A DNA stretch of 64,000 nt. It comes from Collimonas sp. OK412 (GTDB lineage Bacteria; Pseudomonadota; Gammaproteobacteria; Burkholderiales; Burkholderiaceae_D). Position 1 is the stretch's first letter; each line of letters starts with the position of its first letter. The stretch lies in the NCBI RefSeq assembly GCF_900112135.1, contig NZ_FOLC01000012.1:1-64000 (forward strand). Direction: 5' to 3'. Positions 53,182-62,443 of the stretch are shown here, one piece after another. The translations under genes and the position numbers were made by a program. The notes under the pieces were generated by a model. That model saw only the letters and a program-made list of their open reading frames with translations, was not told where the DNA came from and ran no database searches.

Positions 53182-53847
53182 TTATTTCAGGGAAGCGACC
53201 AGCGCATCTGCGCCTTTTTCGATGCCGGTTTTGGCGGCATGGAGCGAACCGAAGGTCGCCACGATATTCATTGCATTGGGATACTGCTTTGTCACGAACG
53301 CCTTCAGGAGCTGGTTGCTTGCCGCGTCATAGATTTCGACTGAATAGCTGACTGAGCCCATGAACATCCCTTCTTTCCCACGGATCGATTGGACAACGTT
53401 GTAAGGCATTCCAGCCAGGTCAAAGCGGGTCACCGTCGATGCCACTGCAGTGTTTGTACCCACGCCGGCCAAGGTCAGCCTGAGCTTGAGAGTATTCGAT
53501 CCGGGATTGGCGGTTACCTGGAATCGCTGGCTTAATGTTTTTCTGAAAGTGGTATCCATGTAGCGGGCGAGTTCCTGCTTGTCAGCCTCGGACAAATCTC
53601 CAAACTGATGATCCGGCCCGCTGTAGATTGCGACCGGATCGATGATGAGCGCGTTGTATTTCTGCCATTCCACGGGAGCCGAATAACTGTACGGGACACG
53701 TCCGGTATCGTCTTTCTGGTTAGGCGTCAGTTTTGGCGACGACGAGATTCCCGAGTACGCCACCGGCTGCGTGGTCCCGCATGCCGCCAGCGCCAGGCAG
53801 AACGCTGCGATCATGGCCAGCCGGCCGGTCTTGATGGATATGTGCAT
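53182..53847 (-). CDS. DUF3313 lipoprotein
   Basis: 221 residues with a lipobox (LALAACGTT), so an envelope lipoprotein. Body: SPKLTPNQKDDTGRVPYSYS, ALIIDPVAIYSG, DKQELARYMDTTFRKTLSQRF and GSVSYSVEIYDAASNQLL, the DUF3313 pattern. Function unknown. ATG at 53847 has GAGGA upstream. It runs into pqiA1 with a 27-base gap, so it may be the first gene of the Pqi operon. Confidence 0.8.
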   Translation of the reverse strand: MHISIKTGRLAMIAAFCLALAACGTTQPVAYSGISSSPKLTPNQKDDTGRVPYSYSAPVEWQKYNALIIDPVAIYSGPDHQFGDLSEADKQELARYMDTTFRKTLSQRFQVTANPGSNTLKLRLTLAGVGTNTAVASTVTRFDLAGMPYNVVQSIRGKEGMFMGSVSYSVEIYDAASNQLLKAFVTKQYPNAMNIVATFGSLHAAKTGIEKGADALVASLK

Positions 53848-54319
53848 TTCAATTCCTCTTCAGTCTTCAGGTTTTTCCAAGGAATGACGGTCATCCCCTG
53901 GTACGGCGTGGTGGATGAGTCGGGCATGACCGTGATGGCGATCGCTGCCTGGCGCTATTGGACGGAGTGAAATGCAGCGTTCAACTGATGCATAAATCAG
54001 CCTTCCTGCCGCCCTTTCGCGCTAACTCAGGAAGCGAATATAGCACCGAATCCCGCATTTGCAAACCGCCTGGTCGGTTTTTGAAAAGAAAATATAAAAC
54101 CCTCTCTGATGCCTTTGCCACGCAGGAAGAGGCGTCGTACCGGGCTTTCGGGGGAGGGACGGGGCCAGGCCCTTTTGGTATGGAATGTCTATATTGCAAC
54201 ATACGCCGTGCGACGGCGACCGGGGCGGCGTCGGCAACCGAGCCCTGGCAGGAGTCGGCCAGGGCGCATCATTGATGGCGCGTCTTCCTATGAGAAGGCG
54301 CGCAAGCCAGGCGTTGGTC
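53848..54319. other. Intergenic region with a small palindrome, no supported gene
   Basis: About 470 bases without a credible gene. Bases 54063-54080 contain AAACCG-CCTGGT-CGGTTT, a 6-6-6 palindrome. It could be a binding site or, with the T-run after it on the plus strand, a weak terminator. The rest must carry the promoter of the DUF3313-pqi run, which I could not pinpoint. Confidence 0.45.
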
Positions 54320-54889
54320 CTAGGCTTTGCCGGGAACCAGCCATTGCTTGCTGTCGAGCAGGCGCTCAAACATGCGCTGGCGTTCTTCATCCGATAACGG
54401 ACATAACCCGAACAGGGCATTCAGGAGCAAACCTTTGGCCGCATACCAGCGCAGCATCGCCAGCTCAGGATCGGCTGCCTCGGCCTTGATCGACGCGATC
54501 TTCTTGGCGTCGATCTCTTTAAAGGCAGACAGCAGCCCGGGCTCTTCGCTGATGGCGCCGAGGATGGCAAAGGCGACCGACTGCTGCGTAGTGACGGCTT
54601 CACGGGCTACCGCGATCTGTGTCGCCAGAAGGGGTTCGGGCGACGTCGCGCTGGCCTGCGCCATGTAGCCCTGGGAAAATTTCTCGAAATATTCAGCCTG
54701 GTATTCCAGCAACGCCTTCAACACCGCCTCCTTCGAGCGGAACTGATGCATCAGCCCGCCCTTGCTGATGCCGCTTTCGCGCGCAATCGCGTCCAGCGTC
54801 AGCCGGCGCGGACCGTCGCGCGCGATGATGGCGAGGGCTGCCTGGATGATGGCGTTGCGTGATCGTTCCGATCGCGTGGTGTTGTCCAT
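54320..54889 (-). CDS. TetR-family transcriptional regulator
   Basis: 189 residues. The N-terminal helix-turn-helix is RNAIIQAALAIIARDGPRRLTLDAIARESGISKGGLMHQFRSKEAVL (about 11-60), followed by an all-helical ligand domain of the TetR_C type with DUELS-like EEPGLLSAFKEID. ATG at 54889 has GGAGA upstream. Nothing nearby is clearly its target; the neighbouring genes on both sides are on the same strand and separated by gaps of 180 and 470 bases. Confidence 0.92.
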   Translation of the reverse strand: MDNTTRSERSRNAIIQAALAIIARDGPRRLTLDAIARESGISKGGLMHQFRSKEAVLKALLEYQAEYFEKFSQGYMAQASATSPEPLLATQIAVAREAVTTQQSVAFAILGAISEEPGLLSAFKEIDAKKIASIKAEAADPELAMLRWYAAKGLLLNALFGLCPLSDEERQRMFERLLDSKQWLVPGKA

Positions 54890-55069
54890 TCTCTGTCTCC
54901 GCTGCGGGATGGGTAACCGTCAAACCCGTGACGATAGCTCGGAATGCCGATAAAAACAATCTCCGCGGTCTGTTTTTCCGGTTGTCCGATGGGCCCGGCC
55001 CTCTGCACCGGGACCCGGCAAGCGCCCGCAATCGACGTCATCGCTTCAGGAAACCAACCCTTAACCAGG

Positions 55070-56017
55070 CTAGGGTTGCGGTGCAATCGAATCCACGTCC
55101 CGGCGGGACAAATCGACGACGAAGGATTCGCGCATGCTTTCCACGTCGCGCAGCGGCGAACGTCCGAACAGCCGGCTGTACTCCCGGCTGAATTGCGATG
55201 GGCTCTGGTAGCCGACGCGATATCCGGTTGAGCCGACATCCAGCCGTTCGACCAGCATCAGGCGGCGCGCCTCGTACAGCCGCAGCTTCTTCTGGTACTG
55301 CATCGGCGTCATCGCCGTCACGGCACTGAAATGGTGGTGGAGCGAGGACACGCTCATGCCGACATGGCGGGCCAGGTCTTCCACGCGCAGCGGGCTTGCG
55401 AAATTCTGGCGCAGCCAGGCGGTGGCCTTGAAAATCCTGTTGCCGGGACTCTCGGCCTGGGCGATCCGCAGCAGCCGCGGGCCGTAAGGCGAGGTCAGCA
55501 GGCGGTACAGGATTTCCTCTTCGATCAACGGCGCCATTGCCGGTATGTCGCCTGGGCGGTCGAGCAATTTCAGCATTCTCAGCGTCGCATCCAGCAATTC
55601 CGGCGCGGCGGGGTTGACGGCTATACCGCGTATTGCGTCGGCGGCGCCCGCTCCCGCCGGCATGCCTATCCTGCCGATCAGGTGTTTGAGCCGCTCGCCA
55701 TTGATCGCCATGGCCACACCTAGGTGCGGAACTTCCATGCTCGCTTGCGTAATGAGCGAGGCGACCGGAAGGTCCAGCGACACCACCAGGCAATCTCCGA
55801 CGCCGTATTCAAACACCTCGGTTCCTAGCGTCAGGCGTTTCGCCCCTTGGACGACCAGCGCGAAGCACGGCCACTGCGTGGTGTTGAGCGCCTGGGATGG
55901 GGAAGAACGGCGGCCGATGAAAAAACCGTCGATGGCGGTCTCAAGCTCGCCATCGGTGTTGGCGAAACGGGCAATGATGGATGCCATTTCCCGATAAGGG
56001 CCTAAGCTTGTTTTCAT
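55070..56017 (-). CDS. AraC-family regulator with AraC_N domain
   Basis: 315 residues: an N-terminal AraC_N (cupin-like) sensing domain (about 15-190, with VVQGAKRLTLGTEVFEYGVGDCLVVSLDLPV) and a C-terminal double helix-turn-helix (about 205-300, RVEDLARHVGMSVSSLHHHFSAVTAMTPMQYQKKLRLYEARRLM, then GYQSPSQFSREYSRLFGRSP). ATG at 56017 is chosen for its fit with the family length. It is divergent from the SDR-ABM pair with a 190-base gap and is the probable regulator of that pair. Confidence 0.9.
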   Translation of the reverse strand: MKTSLGPYREMASIIARFANTDGELETAIDGFFIGRRSSPSQALNTTQWPCFALVVQGAKRLTLGTEVFEYGVGDCLVVSLDLPVASLITQASMEVPHLGVAMAINGERLKHLIGRIGMPAGAGAADAIRGIAVNPAAPELLDATLRMLKLLDRPGDIPAMAPLIEEEILYRLLTSPYGPRLLRIAQAESPGNRIFKATAWLRQNFASPLRVEDLARHVGMSVSSLHHHFSAVTAMTPMQYQKKLRLYEARRLMLVERLDVGSTGYRVGYQSPSQFSREYSRLFGRSPLRDVESMRESFVVDLSRRDVDSIAPQP

Positions 56018-56207
56018 GGGAAACACTTTGATTTCTAAGGATTGCAGCGGTATCCAGCTTACCTGATATTCCAGTTGGCGCATCAGGCAGGTTCAATCAT
56101 TTGCAGGATCGTAGACGATTTATGGAGAATCCGGATAACGCGCGTGGTCCAGTCGATGACACCATGCAGTCATCCGATTTATCCAATCCATCGAAGAGGA
56201 GCCGACC

Positions 56208-56957
56208 ATGGCAACCAATCCCATCCCGAACGCCGTCCCAAGAAAAGTGATACTCGTCACTGGCGCAAGCAGCGGCATCGGCGAGGCTACAGCCCGTCAT
56301 CTAGCTGCCAGCGGCCACCAGGTGCTGCTTGGCGCCCGTCGCGTCGACCGTATCGCCGTCATCGCCAAGGAAATCCTGGACGCTGGTGGCGAGGCAAGTT
56401 TCCGGGAACTGGACGTGACCAGCCTCGACAGCGTACGCGCCTTCGCGAACACTGCCGCCAAGCGCTACGGCAGGATTGACGTGCTGGTCAACAATGCGGG
56501 CATCATGCCTCTGTCCATGCTCGACGAACTGCGGGTCAACGAGTGGGACCGGATGATCGACGTCAATCTGCGCGGCGTCCTGCACGGCATCGCGGCAGTG
56601 CTGCCGGTCATGAGAGAACAGAAAGCTGGACATATCGTCAATATCGCTTCCACCTCAGCCTATCGGGTCGATCCCACCGCTGCGGTCTATTGCGCGACCA
56701 AGTTTGCAGTGCGGGCAATTTCCGAGGGGCTGCGCCAGGAAAACACCGACATCCGCGTGACCGTGGTCAGTCCCGGCCTTACGCGCAGCGAACTGGTCGA
56801 CGGCATTGCCAACCCACAGGTGCAGGCGGCGGTCCGCGAAATGATGGGCCTGGCGATTTCACCTGAAGCCATCGCGCAGGCGATCGGTTTCGCCATCAGC
56901 CAGCCGGCCGATGTCGACGTGAGTGAATTGATCATCCGCCCTACAGCGCAGCGATGA
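56208..56957 (+). CDS. Short-chain dehydrogenase/reductase (YdfG-like)
   Basis: 249-residue classical SDR. Cofactor motif TGASSGIG, NNAG near residue 88, Ser in NIASTSAY and Tyr/Lys in YCATK. It resembles the SDRs often paired with AraC_N regulators, whose physiological substrates are unknown. AGGAG precedes the ATG. The ABM-domain gene follows after 53 bases and is probably in the same operon. Confidence 0.9.
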   Translation: MATNPIPNAVPRKVILVTGASSGIGEATARHLAASGHQVLLGARRVDRIAVIAKEILDAGGEASFRELDVTSLDSVRAFANTAAKRYGRIDVLVNNAGIMPLSMLDELRVNEWDRMIDVNLRGVLHGIAAVLPVMREQKAGHIVNIASTSAYRVDPTAAVYCATKFAVRAISEGLRQENTDIRVTVVSPGLTRSELVDGIANPQVQAAVREMMGLAISPEAIAQAIGFAISQPADVDVSELIIRPTAQR

Positions 56958-57010
56958 ACACGTTTGACGAAGAGCTGCGCCCCGCAAATCAGCCACACAG
57001 GAGTTACAAG

Positions 57011-57316
57011 ATGTCTACGGCCCTCGAGATCACGACTTTCAAGCTTGTCAAAGGACTTGGCGTGAACGATTTCATCGCCGCCAATGCCGACATCGATGCA
57101 TGGCTGAAGCGCCAGGCCGGCTTTCAGTCCCGCCACATCGCGGAATTGGAAGACGGTTCTATCGTGGACATGCTGGTCTGGAGTTCCACGGCCGAAGGCG
57201 AGGATGCCGCGTCTCGCATCATGGGCGAGACGGCGGACTCGCCAGTGCATGCGGCCATCAACCAGCGGTCCGTCGTCTGGCGCATCGCGCAGGTGCGGCA
57301 CCAAGTGTGCGTGTAG
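57011..57316 (+). CDS. ABM-type dimeric alpha/beta-barrel protein
   Basis: 101 residues starting at ATG 57011 with AGGAG upstream (MSTALEITTFKLVKG). A ferredoxin-like fold of the antibiotic-biosynthesis-monooxygenase type is suggested by VNDFIAANADIDAWLKRQAGFQSRHIAELEDGSIVDMLVWSS. Such proteins act as cofactor-free monooxygenases, heme-handling proteins or stress proteins; the exact role is unclear. It follows the SDR gene in the same direction. Confidence 0.75.
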   Translation: MSTALEITTFKLVKGLGVNDFIAANADIDAWLKRQAGFQSRHIAELEDGSIVDMLVWSSTAEGEDAASRIMGETADSPVHAAINQRSVVWRIAQVRHQVCV

Positions 57317-57544
57317 AAGCCCTCGGCGGCAGGCGTCTGTAATTAATAGCCGAGTTCCGCAATACCGCATCTTCGAGCGTAAGCTGCGCGACAGCATGAT
57401 GATTTAGCATTGGGCATGGTTTCTGGTTATGATGAGTCTGGCTCAAGCGCAAACCTGGGTTTGACGGCGCGGCAACAGCAGGCACGGACCAATTCCCCGG
57501 ATCGCAGAACAAGATTCCTATCCCTGATATCTGAGAAACTCCTC

Positions 57545-58525
57545 ATGAAAAACACGACCGTAATCGCGAGTTTATTGTTTTCTATTTTTTGCGTCAGCGC
57601 CATGCCGACGGCGACCGCCGCCGGCGCCGCCACAGTCAAAGTCACTCCTTTAGGCAGCCACGACGGCGAATTCTGCGCGCAGGACCGTGCGCTGATCTTC
57701 GAGGACCCGGATGGAACACGGATTCTGTATGACGCCGGCCGTACGGTGCGCGGCGGCAGCGATCCGCGGCTGGGTAAAATCGATGGTGTATTGCTGAGCC
57801 ATGTACACAGCGATCACCTGGGCGACATGCACCAGGCCGAGGCAAATGCCGGCACCTGCGCCGCCCCGGATTTTTCGGTAAAGAGCGCGCCGTCTTCGGT
57901 GACCGAAGAGGTGGTCCTGGCGAAGAAAGCCAAATTGTTCGTTGGCGGCGAAATGGGGGATTTTTTCTCGCGCAGGATCACGGCTGCCGGCGGTAGCGCC
58001 GACCAGGTGCTGCTGGTCCGCTTCGGAGGCCAGCGCAAAATCGGCGGCGTCAGCATTGCCAGCGTCCCGGCGGCGCATTCAAACGGGCTGGACGAAAAAT
58101 TCCTGAGCGGCGCGCTTGCCGAAGGTCTTGTGGCCAACGGCGTGAAGGCCTATGTTGGTCCCGCAGGCGGTTTTGTGCTGACGTTTTCCAATGGGCTGGC
58201 CGTATACCTGTCTGGCGACACCGGCATCATTGCCGACCAGGACCTGGTGGTGCGACGCTTCTATAAACCCAAACTGGCCGTGCTGAACATCGGCGGCATT
58301 TTTTCCACCGGCCCGCAGGAAGCCGCGTATGTGATCAACGACCTGGTGCGCCCCAATGCCGTGATAGCTTCGCACGTGAATGAGGCGGCCACCAAGGATG
58401 GGAAATTCCTGCCTGGCAGCAAATTCCTGGAATTTAAAACCGCGGTGAAAGTCCCCGTATACGCTCCCCTCAGCGGCAAGACCATGGAATTCAACGTGGA
58501 CGGGAAATGTGTTGCGGGCTGCTAG
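57545..58525 (+). CDS. Exported metallo-beta-lactamase-fold hydrolase
   Basis: 326 residues with a signal peptide (MKNTTVIASLLFSIFCVSAMPTATAAG). The metal-site motif is SHVHSDHLGDMH (HxHxDH), with SGDTG as the downstream Asp site and a terminal His in IASHVNE. This places it in the MBL-fold superfamily close to UlaG/RomA-like enzymes; the substrate is unknown. The ATG at 57545 begins the signal peptide. Cyanase follows after 116 bases. Confidence 0.87.
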   Translation: MKNTTVIASLLFSIFCVSAMPTATAAGAATVKVTPLGSHDGEFCAQDRALIFEDPDGTRILYDAGRTVRGGSDPRLGKIDGVLLSHVHSDHLGDMHQAEANAGTCAAPDFSVKSAPSSVTEEVVLAKKAKLFVGGEMGDFFSRRITAAGGSADQVLLVRFGGQRKIGGVSIASVPAAHSNGLDEKFLSGALAEGLVANGVKAYVGPAGGFVLTFSNGLAVYLSGDTGIIADQDLVVRRFYKPKLAVLNIGGIFSTGPQEAAYVINDLVRPNAVIASHVNEAATKDGKFLPGSKFLEFKTAVKVPVYAPLSGKTMEFNVDGKCVAGC

Positions 58526-58641
58526 CCGCACTGCCATGGACTGATCATGGACTGATTCAATGCAATCCGATTCACGCAAGCAGACGGCAGCATGTTTAAC
58601 CCTACCCCAATCCCGACCCAGCATTCCTTGAAGGAGCTTTT

Positions 58642-59085
58642 ATGGACCGCCTCGAAGTTACCGAAAAAATCATTGCCGCCAAAGTGTCCTCGGGCATCAA
58701 GTGGTCGGAAGTCGCGGCCAAGGTCGGGCTTAGCAAGGAATGGGTCACCGCTGCGTGCCTGGGGCAAATGACGCTGAGCGCGGAACAGGCGGGCGTCCTC
58801 GCGGAAATTTTCAGCCTGACCGCGGAAGAGGCCAAGTGGCTGACCGTTACGCCGTACAAAGGCTCGTTGCCGACGTCAGTCCCGACCGATCCGCTGATCT
58901 ATCGTTTCTACGAGCTGGTCAATGTGTACGGAAGTACATTCAAGGCGCTGATCCACGAAGAATTTGGCGACGGCATCATGAGCGCCATCGATTTCAAGAT
59001 GGACCTGCAGCGCGAGAACGATCCTAACGGCGACCGCGTGCGCATCCTCATGAGTGGCAAATTCCTCCCTTACAAACAATACTGA
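58642..59085 (+). CDS. cynS: Cyanate hydratase (cyanase)
   Basis: 147 residues. Converts cyanate and bicarbonate to CO2 and carbamate, which gives ammonia. N-terminal helix-turn-helix-like domain (1-75), then the catalytic domain with Arg88 and Glu91 in YRFYELVNVYG and Ser114 in GIMSAIDF, corresponding to Arg96, Glu99 and Ser122 of the E. coli enzyme. Decameric cytoplasmic enzyme. AAGGAG precedes the ATG. The usual partners cynT (carbonic anhydrase) and cynR are not beside it. Confidence 0.97.
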   Translation: MDRLEVTEKIIAAKVSSGIKWSEVAAKVGLSKEWVTAACLGQMTLSAEQAGVLAEIFSLTAEEAKWLTVTPYKGSLPTSVPTDPLIYRFYELVNVYGSTFKALIHEEFGDGIMSAIDFKMDLQRENDPNGDRVRILMSGKFLPYKQY

Positions 59086-59119
59086 TTTCTCAACCTCATC
59101 TGCAGCGGAAGACGACGCC

Positions 59120-59743
59120 ATGCACATCGCTATCCTTACCTTCGAAGGCTTCAACGAACTCGATTCCTTGATTGCACTCGGTGTCCTCAATCGCATCAAG
59201 AAGCCGGACTGGCGCGTGTCGATTGCCAGTCCTACGCCACGCGTCAAGTCGATGAATGGCGTGGTCATCGAATCACATGTCTCCCTTGGCGAGGCAAGCA
59301 CTGCCGATGCGGTCATCGTCGGCAGCGGCATGTTGACACGGGAAATCGTCGCCGACGCGGCGTTGATGGCGCAGCTGCAGCTCGATCCGTCGCGGCAATT
59401 GCTGGCGGCGCAATGCTCCGGCACGCTGGTGCTGGCCAAGCTCGGTCTGCTGGATAGTGTCCCGGCCTGCACCGACCTGACGACCAGACCCTGGGTCCAG
59501 GAAGCCGGCGTCGAGGTGCTGAACCAGCCGTTCTTTGCGCGGGATAACGTCGCTACCGCAGGCGGATGCCTGGCGTCGCCTTATCTCGCCGCCTGGATAA
59601 TTGCCCGGCTGGAAGGTGTCGAGGCGGCGGAAAGTGCGCTGCACTATGTCGCCCCGGTGGGAGAGAAAGAAGAGTATGTATCGCGTGCGATGCGGAATAT
59701 TGCGCCGTACCTGAAACAGAAGCTGGCAGTTCCCTGCGATTGA
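59120..59743 (+). CDS. DJ-1/PfpI-family protein
   Basis: 207 residues: MHIAILTFEGFNELDSLIALGVLNRI at the N terminus and LLAAQCSGTLVLAKLGLL at the nucleophile elbow (Cys in AQCSG). The family includes glyoxalases, chaperones and isonitrile hydratases; this member has no DNA-binding domain. It starts 34 bases after cynS with a GGAAG site and is probably co-transcribed. Ends at the 36-bp palindrome. Confidence 0.87.
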   Translation: MHIAILTFEGFNELDSLIALGVLNRIKKPDWRVSIASPTPRVKSMNGVVIESHVSLGEASTADAVIVGSGMLTREIVADAALMAQLQLDPSRQLLAAQCSGTLVLAKLGLLDSVPACTDLTTRPWVQEAGVEVLNQPFFARDNVATAGGCLASPYLAAWIIARLEGVEAAESALHYVAPVGEKEEYVSRAMRNIAPYLKQKLAVPCD

Positions 59744-59745
59744 AC

Positions 59746-59781
59746 CCGGAATGCATGCCAGGCGCCTGGCATGCATTCCGG
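59746..59781. terminator. Perfect 36-bp palindrome between convergent genes
   Basis: Bases 59746-59781 read identically on both strands: each arm is 18 bases around a GGCGCC centre. It lies between the stops of the DJ-1/PfpI gene (59743) and the MBL gene (59787). There is no U-tract on either side. A two-way transcript-end hairpin is the most natural reading. Confidence 0.6.
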
Positions 59782-59786
59782 CGGCG

Positions 59787-60773
59787 TTATTTCAGCTCGG
59801 TCGTGTAGTTGACCGGGATCCACTGCCACGACTTGCCGGCCGCGCGCAAATGCCCAAGGCCCGGAAACGAGATGTGGGCCGCGCCGATCAGCGCCCCTTC
59901 TTTTGCCGCTGCAGTGAAGACCTTGGCGCGCGCCACGGCGGCGGTTTTCTTGTCCGTGTCGAATTCAATCGTGACCGCAGGGTCCGCGAACTGCACGGCG
60001 CCAACGTGGATCAGGTCGCCGGTCACGATCAGTTTTTGGCCCTTGCTTTCGACGACATAGCTGGTGTGGCCCGCAGTGTGGCCGTAGCTCGACCAAGCCT
60101 TGACGCCCGGCACAATCTCGCCGCTGCCATCGAACGGCTGGAATTTGCCTGCCGCGATGTACGGGTTGAGCGACGCCACTGCGCCCTGGAAGGAGCCCTT
60201 CGAGTCGGCGCTCGCTTGCTCCAGTTTTGCCTTGGACAGCCAGAAGTCGGCATCGCGCTTGTCGGCGTGGACAGTGGCGTTGGGGAACGCCAGCGCACCG
60301 TTTGCGACCAGGCCGCCGAGGTGGTCAGGATGCATGTGCGTGAGGAAGATGTCATCAACCTGTTCAGGCTTGTAGCCCGCCGCTTGCAGGCTTGCGGTCA
60401 GCTTACCCAGCGTCGGGCCGAACAGCGTGCCGGCGCCGGTATCGATCAGCACCAGTTTCGTGCCGGTGTTGATGAGAAAACCGTTGACCGAGGTCTCGGC
60501 GGGCACATCCAGGAAGGATTTGCGCAGCGCTGCCGTGGTCTTGGCGGCGGGTTCGTCCAGCAGCTTGTCGACCGGCAGGTCGACGGTGCCGTCGCTCAGT
60601 GCGGTGACCTCGAAATCGCCGAGCATCACGCGGTAGAAACCTGGGGCCTGGGTCTTGACCTGCGGCGCGGCAGCGAACACTGCGGTAGGGACGGCGCCGG
60701 CGCCCAGCGCCAGGGAGACGGCGAGTGCGGTGCTGGACAGCAGGTGGCGCAACGGGAATGAAGTGTGGTCCAT
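59787..60773 (-). CDS. Exported MBL-fold hydrolase (AHL-lactonase-like)
   Basis: 328 residues with a signal peptide (about 1-34, ending TAVFAAAP). Metal motif THMHPDHLGG (HxHxDH), then GHTAGHTSYVV and GDLIH, the pattern of the class B MBL enzymes that include AHL lactonases and methyl parathion hydrolases; PGFYRVMLGDFEVTALSDGTVDLP is their N-terminal signature. Being exported, quorum-quenching or detoxification are both possible. It stands alone, ended by the palindrome at 59746-59781. Confidence 0.88.
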   Translation of the reverse strand: MDHTSFPLRHLLSSTALAVSLALGAGAVPTAVFAAAPQVKTQAPGFYRVMLGDFEVTALSDGTVDLPVDKLLDEPAAKTTAALRKSFLDVPAETSVNGFLINTGTKLVLIDTGAGTLFGPTLGKLTASLQAAGYKPEQVDDIFLTHMHPDHLGGLVANGALAFPNATVHADKRDADFWLSKAKLEQASADSKGSFQGAVASLNPYIAAGKFQPFDGSGEIVPGVKAWSSYGHTAGHTSYVVESKGQKLIVTGDLIHVGAVQFADPAVTIEFDTDKKTAAVARAKVFTAAAKEGALIGAAHISFPGLGHLRAAGKSWQWIPVNYTTELK

Positions 60774-60956
60774 TGATTGGCTTTCTTGTGAAGGTTGGAT
60801 TGTGTCGGTTGCGAACTACGGAATGCCCTGTCGCTTGCAGGTCAAGGATGGGCAACAACCTTGCGCCCAATGTGGCTTTCCCTGCTTGCTGCAACACAAA
60901 ATCCTAGCATTTTTCTTGTGAAGGCGTAGCCTGCCAGCAACTATGCAAAGCGGCCG

Positions 60957-60984
60957 CGGATCGCCTCAGGTAGAAGGCGATCCG
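60957..60984. terminator. Hairpin downstream of the DUF1801 gene
   Basis: Perfect 10-bp arms at 60957-60966 and 60975-60984 around an 8-base loop, about 75 bases past the minus-strand DUF1801 stop. There is no strong U-tract. The rest of the 286 bases from 60774 to 61059 shows nothing else recognisable apart from the promoter that the MBL gene must have. Confidence 0.4.
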
Positions 60985-61059
60985 CAACGCGATGGCCGGC
61001 CGCAGCCGGCAGAGTGAGGCAGCCGCCGCGGCGCCAGACCTGTTCGGGGAAGGAATTCC

Positions 61060-61479
<420 letters not shown>

Positions 61480-61530
61480 GTTCTCACCCTAGAAGTTCCA
61501 GATATATTGGATGTGCAAGACAGTATTGCG

Positions 61531-61938
61531 CTAGTCCAGCTTGGCGACAACCGACTCCAGGGCCGTAAAGAATTTCTGCCAGCCGTACTTGGCGCCCTGG
61601 TAAGCCTGCTCCTGGTCCGGCCGGAAGCCCGACTGCTCCATGCGCAGGCGGGTCCCGCCGCCGCTGGGAGTGAGAGTCCAGGTGACGACACTCTTGAGGC
61701 CAAGGGCTTCCCATGCGTAAGACAGCGTCTGGTTCAGCTCGACCGCCAGCACCTGGCAATCGACAACGCCCCAGTCGGCGCGCAGGTCGAAACGGTGGCC
61801 GACAACAGGCTTGAAGTCGTTTTTCATCAGCCATTCCTCGATCAAGGGGGCTTGCGTCAAAGCGCGCCAGATCTTCTCGGCAGGGTGCGGCAATTCACGC
61901 TCTACAACCAGGGTTTTGGTATCGTCAGCTTGCGTCAT
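61531..61938 (-). CDS. SRPBCC-domain (AHSA1-like) protein
   Basis: 135 residues with the activator-of-Hsp90-homologue (AHSA1) pattern: VERELPHPAEKIWRALTQAPLIEEWLM at the N terminus and LSYAWEALGLKSVVTWTLTPSGGGTRLRMEQSGF in the middle. A hydrophobic-pocket START-like fold that binds small ligands; the ligand is unknown. Its ATG overlaps the ArsR stop (ATGA), the usual arrangement for ArsR-AHSA1 pairs in bacteria. Confidence 0.9.
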   Translation of the reverse strand: MTQADDTKTLVVERELPHPAEKIWRALTQAPLIEEWLMKNDFKPVVGHRFDLRADWGVVDCQVLAVELNQTLSYAWEALGLKSVVTWTLTPSGGGTRLRMEQSGFRPDQEQAYQGAKYGWQKFFTALESVVAKLD

Positions 61939-62285
61939 TGGTCCATCCTTTTCAATAGGGTTTCCAAACGGTCAAATCGGTTATTCCAAAAGGTCGAATA
62001 AAAACTGATCCAGTCGATCAGCGGCGCCAGCGCTTTCGGTTCGACGCTGTAATACGTCTCGCGTCCATCACGCCGGCCGCGCACCAGGCCGGCCAGCTTG
62101 AGCGCCCCGAGGTGCTTCGAAATGGCGGGTTGCGATACCCCCGACGGATCGGTCAAGGCATGCACCGTCATTTCACCTCCCATGCTCAGGCGCTCGAAAA
62201 TTGCACGCCGGGTTGGATCGGACAAGGTTTTCAGGACGGCTGTCGGTTCGGCGTGCACTGCGATTCCTCTTCTATTGAATTGCAT
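61935..62285 (-). CDS. ArsR-family transcriptional regulator
   Basis: 116 residues: winged helix-turn-helix AVLKTLSDPTRRAIFERLSMGGEMTVHALTDPSGVSQPAISKHLGALKLAGLVRGRRDGRETYYSVEP. The metal-binding cysteines of ArsR/SmtB are absent, so it is not a metal sensor of the classical type. It is coupled to an AHSA1-like gene. The ATG at 62285 has GGAAACAG upstream; the open frame above that is not protein-like. Confidence 0.92.
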   Translation of the reverse strand: MQFNRRGIAVHAEPTAVLKTLSDPTRRAIFERLSMGGEMTVHALTDPSGVSQPAISKHLGALKLAGLVRGRRDGRETYYSVEPKALAPLIDWISFYSTFWNNRFDRLETLLKRMDQ

Positions 62286-62443
62286 TTCTGTTTCCGCGAA
62301 CACTGGCAGCTCGCATGAACTAATCATAACCAAACGGTTATGGATGTCAAGGGCTATCTTGGATGAACTTGATTCGACGCCTCCATGCGCTTGTGCCTGG
62401 AAAGACAACACGCGCATGCAGGAAGCGCCCGTCCAGGCAATCG

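Noticed and set aside
54063-54080. Palindrome near the TetR gene as its own operator
   Set aside because: It lies about 240 bases beyond the TetR stop, not before its start, so self-regulation through it is unlikely. It may serve the DUF3313-pqi run instead.
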